Source of the DNA: Cacajao melanocephalus
Taxonomy: Eukaryota; Chordata; Mammalia; Primates; Pitheciidae
Direction of reading: 5' to 3'
DNA length: 64,000 nucleotides
Assembly (NCBI GenBank): GCA_963573385.1
Contig: CAUYLG010026952.1
Span: 1 to 64,000 of the forward strand
This document shows, piece by piece, positions 58,636-64,000 of this stretch. The notes under the pieces are model-generated. The model saw nothing but the letters and a program-made list of their open reading frames with translations. It did no database searches and was not told the origin of the DNA. The translations under genes were made by a program, and so were the position numbers. Numbering within the stretch: position 1 is the stretch's first letter; every line of letters starts with the position of its first letter.

Positions 58636-58805
58636 AATGATCCCACTGCCCAACACCATTATATTTTCACCTTATTTTTAAATAATTACAACTTACAGAA
58701 AAATTACAAAAGTAGCACAACCTATTCTGTATTCTGTTCTTTCAGATTCCATAAATATTTACATTTCACCACACATATGTTTATCATTCTCACTAAATAT
58801 ATCTC

Positions 58806-58839
<34 letters not shown>

Positions 58840-58841
58840 CC
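58806..58841. repeat. TG/TATG microsatellite
   Basis: (TG)n followed by (TATG)3 inside the L1M. Confidence 0.95.
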
Positions 58842-59673
58842 TATCATTATTATTTTTTCCTGAATCAATTAAGAATGAGTTGGAGGCACGATGCTTCTTT
58901 ATTCCTAAATACTTAAGAATATATTTCCTTCTAAAAAATAAACTCTTACATATCTAAACTTTATCAAAATTAGGAAATTAACATTAGTTCAATGCTATTG
59001 CCTGATCCGTGGCTCTTAATCAAATTATCTCTAGTTGTCTCAGTAATATCTTTACGCAAAAGAAAAAAAAATCTACTCCAAGATCCATCTAGAATCATGC
59101 ATTGCATTTAGTTATCATATCTCTTTAGTTTCTTTTCAACTGGGATGGTTAGCCCCTCATTCTTCTTGTTTTATTTCTTTCATGACTTTTGACACCATTG
59201 AAGAGCACTGATCAGTGTTTGTACACTATCCCTCAATCTGGGTGTGACTTTGTTTTTCCTATGTGATTTCAAACTATGCAATTTTGGCATGAGCATTACA
59301 GAAGTAAAACTGAGTCTTTCTCATTGCATTATATCAGCCACAGGATATGGATTTGTCCCATGCTAAGGATGTTAACTTTAATTACTTAGCTAAGGTGGTA
59401 TCTATAGGCTTCTTCATGTACAGTTATTCTTTTCCCCTTTGAAATTAGTAGTATTTTTGAGAAGACACTACTAAGATGAGACTAAGTTCATATCTTGTTT
59501 CTCATCAAAGTTTTACCTGCTGGTTTTTAACATATATTGAGAATTCTTGCTTGAATCACCTATTACTATGGTAGCCAAATAGTGATTTTTTAATTTTATA
59601 ATTTTGTATATATTTGTTAGCTGGCAACAAAAGTTATTCCTACTGTAGGGGAAAACTTTCCCATTCTCTCCAA

Positions 59674-59675
59674 TT

Positions 59676-59706
<31 letters not shown>
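59674..59706. repeat. TTTA microsatellite
   Basis: About eight TTTA units, continuing imperfectly to 59718. Confidence 0.95.
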
Positions 59707-59707
<1 letters not shown>

Positions 59708-60309
59708 TTTATTTTTAAATATGGGCTCATGGATTCTTATTTTATTCCACAAGGTGTCATTTATTTCTATTATTTATTCAGATTCTCAAACAGTCCTAGA
59801 TTTGGCCAATGAGAATTCCTTCAAGTTGATTTCTATGTCCTTTTGATATCTGCCTATTATTTTTTGAGCACTTCCACATTGTTTGGAACAAGACAATGTT
59901 TCAAACACAAATTATACTCATCCAGTTCCAGCCCTGACATTAGCCATTTCTTCAAAGATTCCTGGTTACTTTTCGTGGGTCATGATACTTAGAAACCAAG
60001 ATCTGGATGCTAGGTATTGTTATTGCTACCAAAGAAGTTGTTATTTTAACATTCACCATTTAACACTTTGAGGTTTCTCTTTGCATTTTTTCCCCATTAT
60101 TTTTACAAACTTAAAATTGTACTATGCTGAAATTTTATTCCTAAGTTTTTATTTAACAGCATAACATGAGTGTTTTCCTGGTTAGCCCAAGCAACTTTTT
60201 ACATAATTAGATAATTTTCATCAGTGGATAATGCTAAAATTATTTTTGCATTTTACATAATTGAAATTATTTCTAGCTTACTTTTGTAATTCACAATAAG
60301 TAATAATGA

Positions 60310-60480
60310 ATACTCTAGTTTTTAAAGTACTTTCACAAGCAGTCTTTAATTCCTGCACCAATCCTATGAGCTAGACATTTTGGTGCCTTTTTACAAAGGA
60401 ACACTCTGGGACTGCATAGCTCAGAGATGTCCTATGATGAGCCTCTGCTTGGTGAAGTCACAATGAAGCCAGGTCCTCTG
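60310..60480 (-). repeat. MIR SINE, antisense
   Basis: aaagtactttcacaagcagt, tgcaccaatcctatgagcta, ctgcatagctcagagatgtc, aatgaagccaggtcctctgg. Confidence 0.65.
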
Positions 60481-60489
60481 GTTGACTCA

Positions 60490-60635
60490 TGTTATTGGTC
60501 ATCTGCTTATGTGTATGCATTTGTCTTCCTAGCTTAATTCTAAGTTACTCAATAGAAGAGGTCATGTTTTAATGTGTATTGGTGTCCTTACAATTCCAGT
60601 ATACCACAGGTGCTTAATAGGTGCTTATCACTTTG
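60490..60635 (+). repeat. L2 LINE 3' end
   Basis: attctaagttactcaataga, aattccagtataccacaggt, gcttaataggtgcttatca. Confidence 0.55.
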
Positions 60636-60769
60636 TTCAGGAAAGTGTCAACAAAGTCTTTAGCTCAAGTAAATCCTTGGGAAACTTTTTCACTGGGAGT
60701 TAGCTCTAAAAGAACATCACTCTCCTTTGAGGACATTGGTGACCAGACTTCTTAATTATTGCTGTTCTT

Positions 60770-61330
60770 TGTAGGGAGTGGCATCAGCAAGGGAGGAAGA
60801 GAAGAGTAATCTGTTTGGATAGGGAGGGGCAAACCCAATAAATGTGCCAGCTGCACTTGATATCCTAGCAGCAAAACAAGGCATCACGCACTGCCTTGTA
60901 ACTGCAGCACAAGACAGAGGACACAGTCATAAACCACCCCATGGTAGGGGTCCTTATCCGTAGCAGATTATAAACCCAGAGACCACATGGGGACAAATTT
61001 ATAATAAATGATATTGTTCCAATTAGGGCCTGGTTCCACTGGAAATTAAAAGTACAAAATCAAAATCTCTTTATCCATAGCCACTTCCTTGCTGACTTCC
61101 GGACCAGGAGATTTTTTGATGTTAATTGTCTCCTTGCAGCTTTTAGTTGAGGACCCAGCCAAATTACACCACTTGTGCTAATTATCCCTCTCCTGAGATT
61201 GCAAAGTTCCTAGTTAATCGAGAGTTAGTCCAAACTACTTGCCGAGTTTCCAAGGTGGCAGCTTTGTGCTGGGAACCTGGGCCAGTATAGACCTCAGCTG
61301 CCAAGGGGCCATCAGCATAAATTTTTCCTT
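60770..61330. promoter_or_regulatory. Candidate conserved regulatory element
   Basis: About 560 bp without any recognised repeat. It carries ATTA-type cores (gttccaattagggcctgg near 61016, gtgctaattatccctctc near 61176, cctagttaatcgagag near 61209) and an E-box-like cagctgcac near 60849. Inference from composition only. Confidence 0.25.
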
Positions 61331-61960
61331 CTGAGGCCATTTACCAGGAAAGGAAAGACCTTAGGGCTTTGAAGAAAGACTAGAAATAATAGGTGCTTCT
61401 GCAGAGAAAGAGAAACCATCTCCTCTCTTGCATCCCTCATGCAGTGGATGGTTTCACCACATCCTGGCTTCTTCCACTTTGCTCTTCAGCGTCTAAGCAT
61501 TCATACTTCCAACATCTAAGGACTCCCTAAGGCCTGTTTGTGCTGTGTGTTTCTCACACCTTACTTCTTTTGTCTTCACCACCACTGAATTTAGTTCACT
61601 TAGTTCCCAGGGTCATTTATGTGACAAGAAGTAGAACTAGTAATGGAACCCAGAATTTGGGTACCAGGGCTTATATCTTTTGAAGCCTGGTGTGTGTTTT
61701 ATTTTTACTTAGTTCATTAGTCTGATTGCAGTGACTAGCAGTATTTAGTAAGATTTAAAATTGTACAGAAAATACTGAGCCAAAAAGTTTTTCATAAGCC
61801 ATATTTCAGTTGAGCAGGCTTAAGGAAGACCTCCTGTCTTCCTAATTATGGTTAGGGCCATATTGCTATCATTGGTAAATTTTCTATAGATTGTCATAGC
61901 AGAGTGAATGAGGGATAGTGCTGAATCTTTTCCAGTGGCCCCCCTAAACCTTTTACCCTT
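61331..61960. other. Unique sequence, possible short MIR trace
   Basis: ggtcatttatgtgacaagaa, gtagaactagtaatggaacc near 61610 hints at a MIR 5' part in antisense; otherwise nothing recognised. Confidence 0.35.
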
Positions 61961-61964
61961 CTCA

Positions 61965-62395
61965 ATTCAGCTCCATGTCCCAGGAGGATGGCCTTTTCGG
62001 ACAGCTTTACCCTGGCTCCCTTGACCTCTGGCTGTGGTTGAGTTTGACCAATGGAAAGCTACAGCAGGAAGATGGAATATGGCACCTGGCTCTTTCTCAG
62101 CCAGGGCACCGGGGATGGTTATATCCCTTTCTGGAGGGTATAGCTCCTATTAATGAGTCTCATTGACATTCCAGCTCCCTCCTTAGACTCCCATGACCAC
62201 TCCCTCTACTTGCTTCTTCAAGCCAAAGAGTGCTTGCAACTCCTACTGTTGCTAGCCCTGGGGTGCTGTATCACCCCTTGTCAGTTTTCTGTATTCCTTT
62301 CCACACCTCTATAAATAGCATTTATATGAAATTTGTTTTTCCTACCTGTTTGGATATGCCATATTTTTCCTGCCAGGACTGTAATTAATTTAGGG
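61965..62395 (+). repeat. Old LTR-like repeat, family uncertain
   Basis: ttgagtttgaccaatggaaa, gctacagcaggaagatgga, actgttgctagccctggggt, gctgtatcaccccttgtc, cctctataaatagca, tttttcctgccaggactg: an ordered set that recurs in an ERVL-like LTR. The 63-codon frame at 61975-62166 belongs to it. Confidence 0.5.
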
Positions 62396-62524
62396 CTTGA
62401 GTAAGTAACACAGGGAGTAGAGATGCATGGACAGGGATCATTTGCTATGTTCGATTCTCATCAAACCCTGAGCCCTTAATATGGGGATTGAGAGCTTCAG
62501 CTCTGTAAAATAATAATATCACTG

Positions 62525-62636
62525 ACGATAATAACAGGAGCAAACTTCTATGGTACTCCTACCATGTGCCAGACACTATGCTAACAATTTACCATATATT
62601 AACTCATTTTAGCCCTACAACATTTATAAGACAAGA
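62525..62636 (-). repeat. MIR SINE, antisense, left of Alu
   Basis: actcctaccatgtgccagac, actatgctaacaatttac, atattaactcattttagccc. Confidence 0.85.
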
Positions 62637-62956
62637 ACTATTTTTTGTTTTTGATATGTAGTCTTGCTTTGTTGCCCAGGCTGGCCTGCAATGGTGGCAC
62701 AATCTTAGCTCATTGCAACCTCCATCTCCTGGGTTCAAGTGATTCTCCTGACTCACCCTCCCAAGTATCTAGGATAGCTGGGATTATAGGAATACGCCAC
62801 CACATCCAGCTAATTTTTGTAGTTTTAGTAAAGACGGGGTTTCACCATGTTGTCCAGGCTGGTCTTCAACTCCTGACCTCAGGTGAGCCACCTGCCTTGG
62901 CCTCCCAAAGTGCTGGGATTACAGGTGTGAGCCTTCGCGCCCGGACACTATTTTTT
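62637..62956 (-). repeat. Alu SINE (S-like), antisense, with target duplication
   Basis: Antisense Alu 62647-62946: agtcttgctttgttgcccag, ccaagtatctaggatagctg, ggtttcaccatgttgtccag, gtgctgggattacaggtgtg. ACTATTTTTT is repeated at 62637-62646 and 62947-62956. The 108-codon sense frame at 62645-62971 is Alu-derived. Confidence 0.97.
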
Positions 62957-63105
62957 ATTATTGTTTTGTAGGTGACGGAACTGAGATACACAGAGGTTAA
63001 GAATTCTGTTTAAGTTTTTACACCTTAGTGTGTGAATCAAAACTAGGCAGCCTTGTTCCAGAGCCTGAGTTCTTAATTTTTACCCAACACTTCTCCACAT
63101 GGACA
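62957..63105 (-). repeat. MIR SINE, antisense, right of Alu
   Basis: gtgacggaactgagatacac, agaggttaagaattctg, aactaggcagccttgttcca, gagcctgagttcttaa. Continues the MIR broken at 62636. Confidence 0.8.
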
Positions 63106-64000
63106 GGAAGTCAGTACTAATGGACACATAATGAGAGTGCATTTAATTGCCAAAATTATAGAATCATCTGAACATAACTTTTGAAGAAAAAAAATCCATA
63201 ATGTTGAAAAACTATTTTTAACTTTGGGATTTCTAACATAAATGCTAAACAGCCAGTAGTGCCATTTTTAGCAACCAGCAATTTATTTAGGCAGATGGAG
63301 ATGGATATTGTTCCCAGGTTTGAATGTTAAACACTACTTAGGCATCACAGTGCTGTGAAAAGGACTCAAGAGACTTGGGTCCCACCATTCATTATCTGGT
63401 CCCTTTTTCCCCTGGATCCTTGCTTGCCTCTGTCAGGTTCCCAGGTCTCTGGCCCACTCCTCTCATCTGATGTGCAGTTTCTCTTGTGGTCATCTTCAAC
63501 ATGCCCACCACCACCCCAACGTCACCAACTATTATTTGTTTACTGGCTTTGGCTTAGAACATCCAGACACTTATACTATCTATAATGTCTCACACAAGGA
63601 GATGTTCTGCCTTGATTTAAATACTTATGGTGATTAGAATCTTGTTGCCTCCTCTGGGAGGCAGTCTCCAACAGTGGCCTGATCATTTGCAGGACAGGTA
63701 AAGCACCTGTGGGAAGTCCAGGTGAAGATGGTGGTATAGTCATTGTAGTTGAGAAAGAGGATGAAGAGGAGGTTTTAGTTGGTGAGGGTTTAGGAGGGTG
63801 GGAAGTGACAGGCGGAAGGATGGACAGATGCGTTCTTGTAAAGTCTCCAGGAGATGCCTCTTGCAAGGAAGACTCATTACTGGCAGGGGTTTCCTAAATT
63901 CCTGGCTCACCCTCTGAACTTTCTCCTCCTTTACCCCTCCATGGCTTTGTGGATGCTGTGAAGTCTGTCTCAAAAGACCTTACCTGTTCAGTGAACCCTC
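63106..64000. other. Unique sequence with an S/T/P-rich minus-strand frame
   Basis: No repeat recognised. On the minus strand a frame of about 100 codons (63576-63881) encodes a Ser/Thr/Pro-rich segment (P-P-K-P-S-P-T-K-T-S-S-S-S-S). The matching plus strand is purine-rich. No domain, start context or good splice framework supports a gene. Confidence 0.3.

Larger units (their letters stand above)
58640..60060 (-). repeat. L1M (L1MB/L1MC-like) 3' UTR, antisense
   Basis: T-rich strand in antisense order: aaataattacaacttacaga, aaaattacaaaagtagcaca, aggaaattaacattagttca, catgcattgcatttagttat, catatctctttagtttc, tgttaactttaattacttag, gagcacttccacattgtttg, aaaccaagatctggatgcta. It holds the TG and TTTA microsatellites listed below. 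Non-coding. Confidence 0.75.

Noticed and set aside
62645..62971. 108-codon open frame
   Set aside because: It runs along an antisense Alu; Alu elements commonly give such frames and the sequence is explained by the repeat.

Overview
This window is mammalian nuclear DNA, almost certainly primate and most likely human. Five full or near-full Alu elements are present (15477, 20441, 52950, 55681, 62647). They sit among older mammalian repeats: MIR, L2, L3/CR1, L1M/HAL1, MaLR-type LTRs and MER5A. The DNA is AT-rich and CpG-poor, with no CpG island. I found no confident protein-coding gene, tRNA, rRNA, snRNA or CRISPR array. Open reading frames are short (longest about 154 codons) and the clearest of them fall inside repeats in antisense, as with the Alu-derived frames at 15.5, 53.0 and 62.7 kb. 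The window reads as intergenic or intronic sequence.

Layout. 0-5 kb: MIRs, a decayed L1 3' part (2.5-3.6 kb) and an L2 end. 5-7.7 kb: mostly unique, with an ATTA-rich candidate conserved element near 6.0-6.4 kb and a TG microsatellite. 7.7-17.2 kb: dense MIR and L2, including MIR-in-L2 nesting, a long L2 (13.3-14.0 kb), an L2 split by an Alu, and an MLT1-type LTR with a perfect 5-bp target duplication. Two copies of an unnamed 140-bp element lie at 11.5 and 14.4 kb. 17.6-29.9 kb: a young truncated L1 with a 16-bp target duplication, an Alu, MIR/L2 clusters, and a candidate regulatory stretch at 22.0-22.5 kb. 29.9-34.2 kb: mainly unique sequence. 35.2-39.6 kb: a HAL1/L1M block interrupted by an MLT1 LTR, with a 190-bp L1 patch present twice at about 95% identity. 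41.1-42.1 kb: one MIR cut into three by two solo MLT1-type LTRs in opposite orientation. 42.9-51.4 kb: MER5A, an L3/CR1 reverse-transcriptase fossil, unique DNA, and a solo MST-type LTR with an exact target duplication. 51.4-56 kb: a coding-like stretch behind a strong splice-acceptor-like site, an unusual arm/anti-arm/arm hairpin, and two Alus. 56.2-58.3 kb: remains of a MaLR provirus with a tRNA-Leu-like primer-binding site. 58.6-60.1 kb: an antisense L1M 3' region. 60.5-64 kb: a candidate conserved stretch, an LTR-like repeat, a MIR split by an Alu, and unique sequence.

No gene set works together here. The biology is layered transposon history plus possible regulatory DNA. Repeat names come from remembered consensus patterns and strands from their orientation. 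Ends are accurate to roughly 10-20 bp unless a target-site duplication is stated.
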